Shown piece by piece: positions 21,997 through 29,999 of a stretch of 35,741 nt of DNA. The notes beneath the pieces are model-generated. The model made no database searches and was not told the origin of the DNA. It worked only from the letters and a program-made list of their open reading frames with translations. Origin of the DNA: an uncultured Clostridia bacterium (GTDB lineage: Bacteria; Bacillota; Clostridia; Christensenellales; Borkfalkiaceae); NCBI GenBank assembly GCA_958419945.1, contig CATZIC010000016.1, positions 1 to 35,741 of the forward strand, in the 5' to 3' direction. The position numbers and the translations under genes were made by a program. The stretch's first letter is position 1. The number at the start of each line of letters is the position of its first letter.

Positions 21997-23247
21997 ATGA
22001 AAAATTTAACAGGCGCATGTATTTTTGCCCAGTCCGGCGGACCTACTTCCGTAATTAACTCAAGCGCAGCCGGCGTCTTTTTAGAAGCCTTAAACACCGA
22101 ATGCATCACAAAAGTTTACGGTGCTGCACATGGCATTAAGGGCATTTTGGAAGAGGATTTTTACGACATCGGACAGGAAGATATCAAGGAATTGGAACTT
22201 TTAACCCACACTCCTTCATCCGCTTTAGGCTCGGTAAGATACAAACTTAAAGATGCGTCGGTTGATTCCACCGATTACGAAAGAATTTTAAAGGTATTCC
22301 AAAAATACAATATCCGCTATTTCTTCTATAACGGCGGAAACGACAGTATGGATACCTGCAACAAAATTTCCAAATACATGGCAAAATCCGGTTGGGATTG
22401 CAACGTAATCGGCGTTCCCAAAACCATCGATAACGATTTAGTCGGTACCGACCACTGTCCCGGTTTTGCGTCTGCCGCAAAATACGTCGCAACCACTTGT
22501 GCGGAAATCGCACTCGACGCCCGTGTTTATGATACCGGTTTAGTTTGCGTTATCGAAGTTATGGGAAGAAACGCAGGCTGGCTTACCGCCGCAAGCGCAC
22601 TTGCCAAACTTTCAGGAAGCGGCGTAGATCTTATTTACCTTCCCGAAAAGAATTTCGATATGGATAAATTCGTAGAAGACGTAAAGGCGGTATGCGCTAA
22701 AAACAACAATAAATGTATCGTTGCCGTATCCGAAGGTATCCACTTTGCAGACGGCAGATACGTCGGCGAATTCAAAGCTTCTTCAACAGACCTTTTCGGC
22801 CACGCTCAGCTCGGCGGCGTATGCGGAATTTTAGCATCCGTCATTAAAGAAAAATTAGGCGTAAAAACCCGCGCGATAGAATTCAGTTTAATGCAGCGCT
22901 GCGCACAGCATATCGCTTCCAAAACCGACGTTGACGAAACCGTCCGTGCAGGCCGTGAAGCAGTCAAGGCTGCAGTCAGCGGCGAAACCGATAAAATGGT
23001 CGCTTATATCCGTAAACCGGGTAAGGACTATGAAATCGAATACAAGCTCATTCCTTTGGAAGTCTGCGCAAACGCCGAAAAGAAGATCCCCGACGAATGG
23101 ATCATCAACAATGACACCTACGTATCACAAGACTTTATCGACTATTGCTTACCTTTGATTCAGGGCGAAAACCCCTTCGTTACCGAAAACGGCATGCCAA
23201 GATATGCAAGACTAAAAAAAGTTCAGGCAGGCAAACCCAATAACTAA
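21997..23247 (+). CDS. pfp: Pyrophosphate-type 6-phosphofructokinase
   Basis: This 416-residue protein is about 100 residues longer than PfkA. At the donor-site positions it has GGND (113-116) where PfkA has GGDG, and PKTIDND (141-147), so Asp replaces G104 and Lys replaces G125 of the ATP enzymes. Both changes are established marks of PPi-dependent phosphofructokinases, which work reversibly between fructose-6-phosphate and fructose-1,6-bisphosphate. The ATG follows a strong AAAGGAGAG site. A terminator lies 36 nt after the stop. It could also act in sedoheptulose-7-phosphate metabolism, as PPi enzymes of this type sometimes do. Confidence 0.93.
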   Translation: MKNLTGACIFAQSGGPTSVINSSAAGVFLEALNTECITKVYGAAHGIKGILEEDFYDIGQEDIKELELLTHTPSSALGSVRYKLKDASVDSTDYERILKVFQKYNIRYFFYNGGNDSMDTCNKISKYMAKSGWDCNVIGVPKTIDNDLVGTDHCPGFASAAKYVATTCAEIALDARVYDTGLVCVIEVMGRNAGWLTAASALAKLSGSGVDLIYLPEKNFDMDKFVEDVKAVCAKNNNKCIVAVSEGIHFADGRYVGEFKASSTDLFGHAQLGGVCGILASVIKEKLGVKTRAIEFSLMQRCAQHIASKTDVDETVRAGREAVKAAVSGETDKMVAYIRKPGKDYEIEYKLIPLEVCANAEKKIPDEWIINNDTYVSQDFIDYCLPLIQGENPFVTENGMPRYARLKKVQAGKPNN

Positions 23248-23282
23248 AATAACTTAAAATTTAAAGCACATATTTAAAAAAT

Positions 23283-23323
23283 GGACTCTCGCAAGCGTTT
23301 AACCTTGCGAAAGTCCTTTTTTT
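23283..23323 (+). terminator. Intrinsic terminator after the PPi-phosphofructokinase
   Basis: GGACTCTCGCAAG pairs with CTTGCGAAAGTCC (one mismatch), followed by seven T. Confidence 0.9.
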
Positions 23324-23338
23324 AAGCTTATATATATC

Positions 23339-23374
23339 CGTCATTGCTAGGAACGTGTTGGCAAAGTAATCCTG
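23339..23374 (+). repeat. Family A repeat (degenerate)
   Basis: CGTCATTGCTAGGAACG and a decayed right half GGCAAAGTAATCCTG, immediately left of an intact copy. Confidence 0.55.
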
Positions 23375-23379
23375 TTCAC

Positions 23380-23417
23380 CGTCATTGCGAGGAGCGGAAG
23401 CTCCGTGGCAATCCAGA
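23380..23417 (+). repeat. Family A repeat
   Basis: CGTCATTGCGAGGAGCGGAA then GCTCCGTGGCAATCCAGA, with the stem GGAGC/GCTCC. Confidence 0.85.
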
Positions 23418-23438
23418 CGCACAAGCGGGATAATTCTC

Positions 23439-23466
23439 AAAAGTGCCTCTATAAGCCCGTTATCAC
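23439..23466 (+). repeat. Family C motif, copy 17, intergenic
   Basis: AAAAGTGCCTCTATAAGCCC then GTTATCAC, about 20 nt after a family A unit, as at 16841. Confidence 0.85.
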
Positions 23467-23472
23467 ACTAAA

Positions 23473-23570
23473 TACGGCACCGATTAACTTACATAGCCCC
23501 ACAAACTTTCCAAAAATCCAAACCTTCCGTTTTCCCACCCACCCCATAAACATTGCGTACGGTGCCTTTT
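23473..23570 (+). repeat. Family D element, second copy
   Basis: TACGGCACC at the left end, GGTGCCTTTT at the right, and the same inner pieces (TTACATAGCCCCACAAACTT, CCTTCCGTTTTCCCACCCAC) in the same order as at 16990-17089. The 23248-23741 gap has no gene: it holds a terminator, repeats and the tyrS promoter. I found no T-box leader for tyrS. Confidence 0.7.
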
Positions 23571-23682
23571 ATATATTATTTTAATCCGCAATTCCACACG
23601 CCAAACTTCACTCTCCACACTGAATATCACTCTTTTACATTACTAATAGAAGCGTTAAAACCGCAAAATCACAAAAACTTGC

Positions 23683-23711
23683 TTTACAAAAAGGGCTTAC
23701 AATGTTAAAAT
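23683..23711 (+). promoter_or_regulatory. SigA-type promoter of tyrS
   Basis: TTTACA (23683-23688), a 17-nt spacer, and TAAAAT (23706-23711), giving a very short leader of about 25 nt. Confidence 0.75.
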
Positions 23712-23741
23712 ATATAAAAAAGTAAATTAAAGGTAATAAAT

Positions 23742-24944
23742 ATGAGCGTTATAGACACGTTAAAAGCCCGTGGTTTTTTAAAACAAACCGTCAACGGGGA
23801 AGAACTTGAAAAACTTCTTGAAAATGAAAAGGTAACCTTTTACGTCGGTTTCGACCCGACTGCCGATTCACTGCACATTGGGCACTATATTCCCATAATG
23901 GCAATGGCGCACATGCAAAAAGCAGGACATAAGCCCATCTGTCTTTTCGGCGGCGGCACGGCAATGGTCGGCGATCCCACCGGAAGAACGGACATGCGTT
24001 CCATGCTTAGTAAAGAGCAGATAGCATCCAACATAGAACATTTCAAAACCCAAATGTCCAGATTTTTGGATTTCGAAGGGGAAAACGCCGCAATTATGGT
24101 AAACAACGCTGACTGGCTTTTAAACCTTAATTACGTAGACTTTTTGCGTGATATCGGCGTATGCTTCTCTGTAAACCGCATGCTTACGGCCGAGTGCTTT
24201 AAACAGCGTTTAGAGCGTGGTTTAAGCTTCTTGGAATTCAACTATATGCTCATGCAGGGCTACGATTTTTACAGGCTTTACGAAGATTACGGCTGTATCC
24301 TGCAACTCGGCGGAGACGACCAGTGGTCCAACATGCTCGCGGGCGAGGATTTGATAAGAAGAAAGGCAGGTAAAGAAGCCTACGCCATGACTTGCACGTT
24401 GCTTCTTACAAGCGAAGGCAAAAAAATGGGCAAAACCGCTAAAGGCGCACTTTGGCTTGACGAGGCAAAAACCACCCCTTACGAATTCTACCAGTACTTT
24501 AGAAACGTCGAGGACGCTAAAGTGGAAGAGTGCATGAAACTTCTCACCTTTATGGACCTTGAAGAGATTGCAGAACTTACGAAGTATAAAGACGAAAGAA
24601 TCAACGCCGCGAAGGAAAGACTTGCGTACGAAGTTACAAAACTCGTTCACGGTAAAGACAAAGCCGACGAGGCAAGAAAGCAGGCACAGGCTGCTTTCGG
24701 CGGAAACGAAGCCGATATGCCCACCGTGGAGATCGCTAAAACCGACTTTATTCCCGATATAATGGTTGCGGCTGGTATCACCAAATCCAAAGGGGAAGCA
24801 AGAACGCTAATTTCCGGCGGCGGCGTTTCCGTAAACGACCAAAAAGTTACCGGCTTAACCCTTCCCGAAGATATTTTAGCTAAAGGCGAATTTATCCTTC
24901 ATAAAGGCAAAAAAGTCCACGTTAAAGTAGTCCTTAAGGACTAA
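23742..24944 (+). CDS. tyrS: Tyrosyl-tRNA synthetase
   Basis: This 400-residue class I synthetase has YVGFDPTADSLHIGH, with the HIGH box at 45-48. GYDFYRLYEDYG and LQLGGDDQW form the tyrosine pocket, and KKMGKT stands for the KMSKS loop. A C-terminal S4 RNA-binding domain (about 335-400) ends KGKKVHVKVVLKD. It charges tRNA-Tyr with tyrosine in the cytoplasm. The promoter is so close that no T-box or other tRNA-sensing leader can fit, unlike many Firmicute tyrS genes. AAAGGTAATAA upstream of the ATG is the ribosome binding site. A weak AT-rich hairpin follows the stop. Confidence 0.96.
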   Translation: MSVIDTLKARGFLKQTVNGEELEKLLENEKVTFYVGFDPTADSLHIGHYIPIMAMAHMQKAGHKPICLFGGGTAMVGDPTGRTDMRSMLSKEQIASNIEHFKTQMSRFLDFEGENAAIMVNNADWLLNLNYVDFLRDIGVCFSVNRMLTAECFKQRLERGLSFLEFNYMLMQGYDFYRLYEDYGCILQLGGDDQWSNMLAGEDLIRRKAGKEAYAMTCTLLLTSEGKKMGKTAKGALWLDEAKTTPYEFYQYFRNVEDAKVEECMKLLTFMDLEEIAELTKYKDERINAAKERLAYEVTKLVHGKDKADEARKQAQAAFGGNEADMPTVEIAKTDFIPDIMVAAGITKSKGEARTLISGGGVSVNDQKVTGLTLPEDILAKGEFILHKGKKVHVKVVLKD

Positions 24945-24948
24945 ATGA

Positions 24949-24980
24949 AAAGGATTTAAAAAATTATTAAAAATCCTTAT
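24949..24980 (+). terminator. Weak terminator-like hairpin after tyrS
   Basis: AAGGATTT (24950-24957) pairs with AAATCCTT (24971-24978). Only an AT-rich stem and no clear T-run, so efficiency is doubtful. Confidence 0.4.
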
Positions 24981-24999
24981 GCCCATTAGCGAAGCGTCT

Positions 25000-25028
25000 T
25001 CATTTTTCATTCCTTCATTCCTTCATTT
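25000..25028 (+). repeat. Short tandem repeat of TTCATTCC
   Basis: Two near-perfect units flanked by partial ones (TTCATTCCTTCATTCC TTCATTT). Confidence 0.5.
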
Positions 25029-25070
25029 GCCGTAGGCGATTCGCTTCATACTCCACACCCCAAACTCACT

Positions 25071-25096
25071 AAAAGTAGGGCTATAAGCCCGTTATC
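25071..25096 (+). repeat. Family C motif, copy 18, intergenic (yigZ leader)
   Basis: AAAAGTAGGGCTATAAGCCC then GTTATC, ending 11 nt before the yigZ-like start codon. Confidence 0.9.
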
Positions 25097-25107
25097 TTAG
25101 GTAAAAC

Positions 25108-25719
25108 ATGGAAAGTTTCCTTTCGGTAGAAAAAGATACTGTTTACGAAACGGTAATAGAACGCTCGCGTTTTATTACCCATGTTTTTTATGCCGAAACC
25201 GAGGAGTTGGCAAGAAAATATCTCGCCGATTTGCGCAAAAAATATTCCGACGCAACCCATAACTGTTACGCCTATATAACCGATTTCGGAGCGGTTTCCA
25301 AGTCCTCCGACGACGGAGAGCCGTCCGGCACCGCAGGCGTTCCGATTATGGAAGTTTTAAAAAACAAAAAGGTTATAAACCTTTTGGTCGTGGTTACAAG
25401 ATATTTCGGCGGTATAAAGTTAGGGGCGGGCGGTCTTGTCCGTGCCTATTCGGGTTCCGCTTCGGACGCCATTACTTCGTCCGGCATAAAGCAATTTTTT
25501 ATGTGCGATATCTTTACCGTGGACCTAAGATACGACGAGTTAAACCTCTTCAAAAAGGAAGTTTTGCCCTTTTGTTTTTCCGTCTTAAATACCGAATACG
25601 GCGAAAATATAAAACTAACCTTTTCGGTCAAAAAGTCGGGCTATAAGCCGTTTATCGACAGTTTTCAAAAGGTTTTTTACAACAAAACCTTCCAAAAAGC
25701 AGGGGAAAGTTATTATTAA
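25108..25719 (+). CDS. yigZ: IMPACT/YigZ-family protein
   Basis: The 203-residue protein has the UPF0029 N-terminal domain (about 15-130), with HNCYAYITDFG, SSDDGEPSGTAG and the GGIKLGAGGLVRAY motif, and a ferredoxin-like DUF1949 domain (about 138-203). Family members (YigZ, YvyE) are cytoplasmic; eukaryotic IMPACT regulates translation, and the bacterial role is not settled. The start has only a weak AGGT upstream, and the leader is largely occupied by a family C motif. It overlaps nothing; recX follows after 1 nt, so the two form an operon. Another family C copy (25631-25659) encodes KSGYKPFID in the last domain. Confidence 0.92.
   Translation: MESFLSVEKDTVYETVIERSRFITHVFYAETEELARKYLADLRKKYSDATHNCYAYITDFGAVSKSSDDGEPSGTAGVPIMEVLKNKKVINLLVVVTRYFGGIKLGAGGLVRAYSGSASDAITSSGIKQFFMCDIFTVDLRYDELNLFKKEVLPFCFSVLNTEYGENIKLTFSVKKSGYKPFIDSFQKVFYNKTFQKAGESYY
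25631..25659 (+). repeat. Family C motif, copy 19, in CDS
   Basis: AAAAGTCGGGCTATAAGCCG then TTTATCGAC. The flank CAGTTTTC resembles copy 3 (CTGTTTTT). Host reading KKSGYKPFID. Confidence 0.85.
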
Positions 25720-25720
25720 A

Positions 25721-26341
25721 ATGAAACAAATTACCGATATAACGCCCCAAAAAAACGATAAAAAACGGGCAAATCTTTTTATAGACGGCACTTTCTATTC
25801 GGGCGTGGAAAGAATAGTTCTTTTAACCGAAAACCTTCATATCGGCGACTTTATCGACGAAGAAAAACTTGCCGCCGTATTACAGGAGTCCGAATACACT
25901 TCCGCCTTTTCCCGTGCGTCATCATATCTTTTAAAGGGTAGCCACACCGTAAAGCAGGTTGCGGGCTATCTCGTACAAAAAGGTTATAGCGGCAAAATAG
26001 CTGCGGAAGTCATTGACAAATTGCAATCCTACGGCTACCTCGACGACGGGCAGTTTGCCGAAAGCTACGTAGATATAAAAAGTTCAAAGCACGGCAAACG
26101 CCTTCTAGAGGTGGAGCTTAAACAAAAGGGCGTAAAGGAAGAGTACATCGAAAAGGCTCTGTCAAATATTGAAAACGAGGACGAAACCGCCCTTACGATA
26201 GCCAAAAAATACGTCAAGGACAAGCCTTTGGATATGAAAATGAAACAAAAATGTTTCAGATATATTTTGTCAAAGGGGTTTTCCTACGAAAGCGCAAAAT
26301 ACGCCCTCGAAAAACTTTCCGATAGCGAAGTAGATTTTTAA
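25721..26341 (+). CDS. recX: RecX, regulator of RecA
   Basis: The 206-residue protein has an N-terminal part (about 1-55) like that of Firmicute RecX, then tandem three-helix RecX repeats: SRASSYLLKGSHTVKQVAGYL (split here as part of the first), QSYGYLDDGQFAESYV with the family's GYLDD signature, KHGKRLLEVELKQKGV, and a last repeat with KCFRYILSKGFSY. RecX binds inside the RecA filament groove and modulates recombination and the SOS response. It starts 1 nt after the yigZ stop; its ribosome binding site (AGGGGAAAG) lies within the end of yigZ. No terminator is visible; the next gap is filled with repeats. Confidence 0.92.
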   Translation: MKQITDITPQKNDKKRANLFIDGTFYSGVERIVLLTENLHIGDFIDEEKLAAVLQESEYTSAFSRASSYLLKGSHTVKQVAGYLVQKGYSGKIAAEVIDKLQSYGYLDDGQFAESYVDIKSSKHGKRLLEVELKQKGVKEEYIEKALSNIENEDETALTIAKKYVKDKPLDMKMKQKCFRYILSKGFSYESAKYALEKLSDSEVDF

Positions 26342-26354
26342 CCTAAAACTTTTT

Positions 26355-26391
26355 CGTCATTGCGAGCCAACTTGTTGCCGAAGCAATCTAG
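26355..26391 (+). repeat. Family A repeat (variant)
   Basis: CGTCATTGCGAGCCAACTTG then TTGCCGAAGCAATCTAG. Confidence 0.65.
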
Positions 26392-26403
26392 CCGTATTCC
26401 TTC

Positions 26404-26441
26404 CGTCATTGCGAGGAGCGTGAGCTCCGTGGCAATCCAGA
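26404..26441 (+). repeat. Family A repeat
   Basis: CGTCATTGCGAGGAGCGTGA then GCTCCGTGGCAATCCAGA. Confidence 0.85.
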
Positions 26442-26462
26442 CACCAAAGCGTGCTAATTTTC

Positions 26463-26488
26463 GAAAGTGGGGCTATAGGTCGGTTATT
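26463..26488 (+). repeat. Family C motif, copy 20, intergenic
   Basis: GAAAGTGGGGCTATAGGTCG then GTTATT, between a family A unit and a family B unit: the second full composite A-C-B block. Confidence 0.85.
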
Positions 26489-26520
26489 ACTCGCTTTTTA
26501 TATAATTTTTTCAAATCCTT

Positions 26521-26610
26521 ATTTGGCTCCATATGTAGCAAAGGGAGCTGGCACGAACGTGCCTGAGTGATTGTCCGTGCCCGCAAGGGAACTTCGAATA
26601 ATCATTTAGC
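26521..26610 (+). repeat. Family B repeat
   Basis: GGCTCCATATGTAGCAAAGG, GAGCTGGCACGAACGTGCC (a hairpin), then TGATTGTCCGTGCCCGCAAG and GGAACTTCGAATAAT. Confidence 0.85.
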
Positions 26611-26618
26611 ATTTACTT

Positions 26619-26650
26619 CGTCATTGCGAGCGAAGCGAAGCAATCCAGAC
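26619..26650 (+). repeat. Family A repeat (short)
   Basis: CGTCATTGCGAGCGAAGCGA then AGCAATCCAGA. Confidence 0.8.
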
Positions 26651-26711
26651 ACCCAAGCTAATTTATATAACGATAGTTATTTTACGTCGTAACTATTTCA
26701 TTGCGTCAGCC

Positions 26712-26810
26712 TCGGCTCCATATGTAGCAAAGGGAGCTGGCACGAACGTGCCTGAGGGATTGTCCGTGCCCGCAAGGGAACTTCAATAATTACTTAAATC
26801 CGCAATTTCA
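26712..26810 (+). repeat. Family B repeat, second adjacent copy
   Basis: Nearly identical to 26521-26610 (GGCTCCATATGTAGCAAAGG, GGCACGAACGTGCC, CCGTGCCCGCAAGGGAACTT). Its tail ACTTAAATCC leads into CACTCC-type repeats that run up to the birA start. The 26342-26837 gap has no gene. Confidence 0.85.
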
Positions 26811-26837
26811 CACTCCACACTCCACTCTCCACTAAAA

Positions 26838-27536
26838 ATGAAGATAATCTATCTAAACAAAACCACCTCTACCGAGGACTATATAAAAAGGCGCTTAAAA
26901 AAGCAGCAAAAAACGCGTGAAGATCTTTTCGTAATAGCCAAAACCCAGACGGGCGGCCGCGGCACTAAAGGAAGAAGCTTTGCTTCGCCCGACGGCGGCT
27001 TGTACCTTTCCTTTCTTCATTTTTACGACAATTTTCCTGCTAAAGAGGCTTTTAACATAAACAAAGCAATTTCCATGGCAGTGGTAAAAACCCTTTTATC
27101 CTACGGCGTGCACGCTGGCATAAAGTGGCCTAACGACGTGTACGTAGAAGGCAAAAAAATCTGCGGCATGCTGATAACGAACGCATTCACAGGTGAAAAC
27201 GTTGACTATACCATTACGGGTATAGGCATAAACGTAAACAACGATTTGCCGGAAAATTTAGCGGAAATAGCAACTTCCGTAAAGGCGGTTTTGGGTAAAT
27301 CCGTGGACCTGAAAAGTGTAACGGCAACCTTAATTTACAACCTTTTAAATACTGAAAAAGTCGACCTATACGCCCGTTATTCCATAGTTTTTGGAAAAAC
27401 CGTCAAAGTAATTCCTTTAAATGGCGAACCCTATTTTTCGGTTGCCAAAGAGATTTTGCCCGACGGCAGACTTAAGCTTAATGACGGCACCATACTTACC
27501 GCGGAAGAGGTTTCTTTGCGCCTAAACGATGACTGA
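26838..27536 (+). CDS. birA: Biotin--protein ligase (monofunctional BirA)
   Basis: This 232-residue protein has the catalytic domain only: the biotinyl-adenylate loop GGRGTKGR (39-46), KWPNDVYVEGKKICGML (96-112), then GIGINVNND, and the small C-terminal SH3-like domain (about 185-232). The N-terminal winged helix of repressor-type BirA is absent, so it should attach biotin to acetyl-CoA carboxylase or similar carriers but not repress transcription. The ATG follows repeat-derived CTCTCCACTAAAA with no visible ribosome binding site. A family C motif (27356-27383) encodes KVDLYARYS near the domain boundary. A terminator lies about 26 nt after the stop. Confidence 0.93.
   Translation: MKIIYLNKTTSTEDYIKRRLKKQQKTREDLFVIAKTQTGGRGTKGRSFASPDGGLYLSFLHFYDNFPAKEAFNINKAISMAVVKTLLSYGVHAGIKWPNDVYVEGKKICGMLITNAFTGENVDYTITGIGINVNNDLPENLAEIATSVKAVLGKSVDLKSVTATLIYNLLNTEKVDLYARYSIVFGKTVKVIPLNGEPYFSVAKEILPDGRLKLNDGTILTAEEVSLRLNDD
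27356..27383 (+). repeat. Family C motif, copy 21, in CDS
   Basis: AAAAGTCGACCTATACGCCC then GTTATTCC; two mismatches in the first 24 positions. Host reading EKVDLYARYS, a different frame from copies 1, 9 and 19. Confidence 0.7.
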
Positions 27537-27561
27537 AAATAACGTAACAACATTAAATTCA

Positions 27562-27595
27562 CTCCCACGGCCAATATTTAACCGTGGCTTTTTTA
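27562..27595 (+). terminator. Intrinsic terminator after birA
   Basis: CCACGG (27565-27570) pairs with CCGTGG (27582-27587), then a run of six T. Confidence 0.8.
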
Positions 27596-27702
27596 TTGTC
27601 CGAAATTTTTCGCCCATTTTTAATGCAAAAGGCTAAAAATTTCTTAAAAAACCGCAATATAAGATAAAAAACAAAAAAATGCAAAAAAGTTAAGGGAAAC
27701 TA

Positions 27703-27731
27703 TTGAAAAAATTTTGGATTTACTGTATAAT
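27703..27731 (+). promoter_or_regulatory. SigA-type promoter of the EF-G-like gene
   Basis: TTGAAA (27703-27708), a 17-nt spacer, and a perfect TATAAT (27726-27731). The leader is about 110 nt and contains a direct repeat of GCGCTTAATAT (27764-27774 and 27786-27796). The 27537-27851 gap holds only this and the birA terminator. Confidence 0.85.
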
Positions 27732-27851
27732 AGGAAAGGTGCAATTAAATATTTGATAATATGGCGCTTAATATCCGACAGCAAAGCGCTTAATATTTGG
27801 TTGCAAAACGTTAAAAAAGAAAAAATAATATAGATAGGATGGAACTAATTT

Positions 27852-29912
27852 ATGGGAATTTCTACTTCCAACATCAGAAACATTGCTTTAATCGGACACG
27901 CCGGTGAAGGCAAAACAACTTTGGCAGAAGCGATTTTGTATAATTGCAAGGCCATAGACCGTCAGGGAAGAGTTGACGACGGAAACACTTGTTGCGACTT
28001 CGATCCCGAAGAAATTGCAAGAAAGACTTCTATATCTCTTGCCTGTGCGTACGGTGAATACAAAGGATACAAATTCAATCTTTTGGACGTACCGGGATTT
28101 TTTGATTTTGAAGGTGAAATGATTCAAGCTCTTACCGTAGCTGACGGCGCAATCGTAGTAACGGGTGCTTCCGGCTCCATGACCGTCGGTACCGAGCTTG
28201 CCCTCGATTATTGCATCAAGAACAATATACCTACCATGATTTTCGTAAGCGGTCTTGACAAAGACAACACGAATTTCGACGGAACGGTTGAAGCAATACG
28301 TGCAAAATATCCCAACCTCGTTGCACCTATGTTCATTCCTTATAAGGAAGCGGACAAGTTTGCAGGCTGGGTTGACGTTGCAGTCGGCAAATTGTTCGAC
28401 TTAGCGGGTAACGACAAAGGCGCCGTACCTTCCGCACTCCAGGGCGAATACGACAAGACTTTCGGAGAGTTAGCAGAAGTTGCCGCAGGTAACGACGAAG
28501 AACTTATGGAAAAGTTTTTTGAAGAAGGCACCCTTTCCGCAGAAGACGTATTGAAGGGCGTAAAACTCGGCGTTAAAACCTGTTCTTGCATTCCCGTATT
28601 AGGCGGTGCAGGTGCGTCGAATAAAGGCGTTTTCAACTTAATGGATAAAGTTATCGCGCTACTTCCTTCTCCCGAAGAAGCAGCCGAACAGGTTATGCAA
28701 AAAGGCGACGATCTCGTATCCGTTAAATGCGACAAAGCAGGTAAGGTTATCCTTCACGTGTTTAAGACCATCGTCGACCCCTTCGTCGGCAGGCTCAACA
28801 TGTTTAAGGTTATAAGCGGTACCTTGAATTCCGGCGTAGTATTAAAAGACGTCAATAAAGAAAACGACGAAAAGATCAGTTCAATATATTATATCAAAGG
28901 TAAAAAGCAGGAAGCCACAACTTCAATCGTTGCGGGCGATATCGGCGCTTTGGCAAAATTGGGCGACGTAACTACGGGCGACACCTTGTCCGAAGATCCT
29001 TCCATTAAATTCCCGCCCATCGTAACCCCCGACCCCGTATATTCCATGGCGGTATTTGCCGCTAAGAAGGGTGAAGAAGATAAGGTCTTCGGAGGCTTAA
29101 GCAAACTCAAAGACGAAGATATTTCCTTCACCGTAACCAAAAATGCGGAAACCAACGAAATGCTACTCTCCGGCGTAGGCGAAACCCAACTTTCCATTCT
29201 TTGCAAAAAGTTAAAGAGCAAGTTCGGTTGCGAAGCTATCTTGAAAGAACCTCGTATCGCATATCGTGAAACCATAAGAAAGATGGCGGAAGCCGAAGGT
29301 AAGCACAAAAAGCAATCGGGCGGCGCAGGCCAGTTCGGTGATTGCTGGGTAAGGTTTGAACCGGGTGCGGAAGACGGCGTTTACGAATTCGTTGACGCAG
29401 TTGTCGGCGGCGCAGTTCCCAGACAGTTCATCCCCGCAGTCGATAAGGGCTTAAGGGAAGCTATTAAAGAAGGCGTTTTGGCAGGTTATCCAATGGTTAA
29501 CCTTAAATGCACCCTTTTCGACGGTAAGTATCACCCCGTTGACTCTAAGGAAATCGCATTCGTTACTGCCGCAAAACTTGCATACGCAGACGGTATCGCA
29601 AAAGCAAGCCCCGTTATTTTAGAGCCTATCATGCATCTTGAAATAACCGTTCCCGATTCCTTCATGGGCGACATTATGGGAGATATGAACAAACGCCGCG
29701 GCAGAATCCTCGGAACCGACCAGGTTGAAGGCAAGGCAATCGTTTCCGCCGAAGCTCCTCAATCCGAACTTTCGAAGTATGCAACCGACCTTCGTTCCAT
29801 GACGCAGGGAAGAGGCAGATTCAAATCTGAATTCGTTCGTTATGAAGAAGTTCCTCCTATGGCTCAGGATAAGATTATCAAGGAAGCCAAAGAAAGGGCC
29901 GCTAAAGAGTAA
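27852..29912 (+). CDS. EF-G-like GTPase paralogue with altered switch II
   Basis: The 686-residue protein has the EF-G domain order: GTPase domain with P-loop GHAGEGKT (15-22), then domains II-V, including GGAGQFGDCWVRFEP (domain IV) and a C-terminal domain with GDIMGDMNKRRGRI (domain V). The GTPase motifs are unusual: switch II reads DVPGFFDF (79-86) where EF-G and LepA have DTPGHVDF, so the catalytic His is Phe, and the NKxD motif appears as SGLDKD. It therefore belongs to the clostridial EF-G paralogue group (often labelled fusA2) rather than the housekeeping EF-G. Its function is not established. It has its own strong promoter and terminator, suggesting high expression. GGATGG is the likely ribosome binding site. 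Confidence 0.9.
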   Translation: MGISTSNIRNIALIGHAGEGKTTLAEAILYNCKAIDRQGRVDDGNTCCDFDPEEIARKTSISLACAYGEYKGYKFNLLDVPGFFDFEGEMIQALTVADGAIVVTGASGSMTVGTELALDYCIKNNIPTMIFVSGLDKDNTNFDGTVEAIRAKYPNLVAPMFIPYKEADKFAGWVDVAVGKLFDLAGNDKGAVPSALQGEYDKTFGELAEVAAGNDEELMEKFFEEGTLSAEDVLKGVKLGVKTCSCIPVLGGAGASNKGVFNLMDKVIALLPSPEEAAEQVMQKGDDLVSVKCDKAGKVILHVFKTIVDPFVGRLNMFKVISGTLNSGVVLKDVNKENDEKISSIYYIKGKKQEATTSIVAGDIGALAKLGDVTTGDTLSEDPSIKFPPIVTPDPVYSMAVFAAKKGEEDKVFGGLSKLKDEDISFTVTKNAETNEMLLSGVGETQLSILCKKLKSKFGCEAILKEPRIAYRETIRKMAEAEGKHKKQSGGAGQFGDCWVRFEPGAEDGVYEFVDAVVGGAVPRQFIPAVDKGLREAIKEGVLAGYPMVNLKCTLFDGKYHPVDSKEIAFVTAAKLAYADGIAKASPVILEPIMHLEITVPDSFMGDIMGDMNKRRGRILGTDQVEGKAIVSAEAPQSELSKYATDLRSMTQGRGRFKSEFVRYEEVPPMAQDKIIKEAKERAAKE

Positions 29913-29922
29913 TTACTGAAAA

Positions 29923-29960
29923 TAAAAGCGCACGCATATAATTTTGTGTGCGCTTAAATT
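29923..29960 (+). terminator. Intrinsic terminator after the EF-G-like gene
   Basis: AAGCGCAC pairs with GTGCGCTT (29927-29934 and 29947-29954 approximately), followed by an AAATTTT tract. Confidence 0.7.
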
Positions 29961-29972
29961 TTCTGAAATACT

Positions 29973-29999
29973 CAATAATCTACCTATAGGGCAACTTTT
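29973..29999 (-). repeat. Family C motif, copy 22, intergenic (leader of the PfkB-family gene)
   Basis: Reverse complement AAAAGTTGCCCTATAGGTAG then ATTATTG. It ends 7 nt before the ATG at 30007. Confidence 0.8.

Noticed and set aside
23571..23741. Possible T-box or riboswitch before tyrS
   Set aside because: No T-box sequence (GGGTGG-type) or specifier hairpin; the promoter lies only about 30 nt from the start.
26360..26566. Open frame of 68 codons after recX
   Set aside because: It consists wholly of repeat families A, C and B.
26342..26837. CRISPR array
   Set aside because: The repeats are long, imperfect, of different families and unevenly spaced, with no unique spacers and no cas genes.
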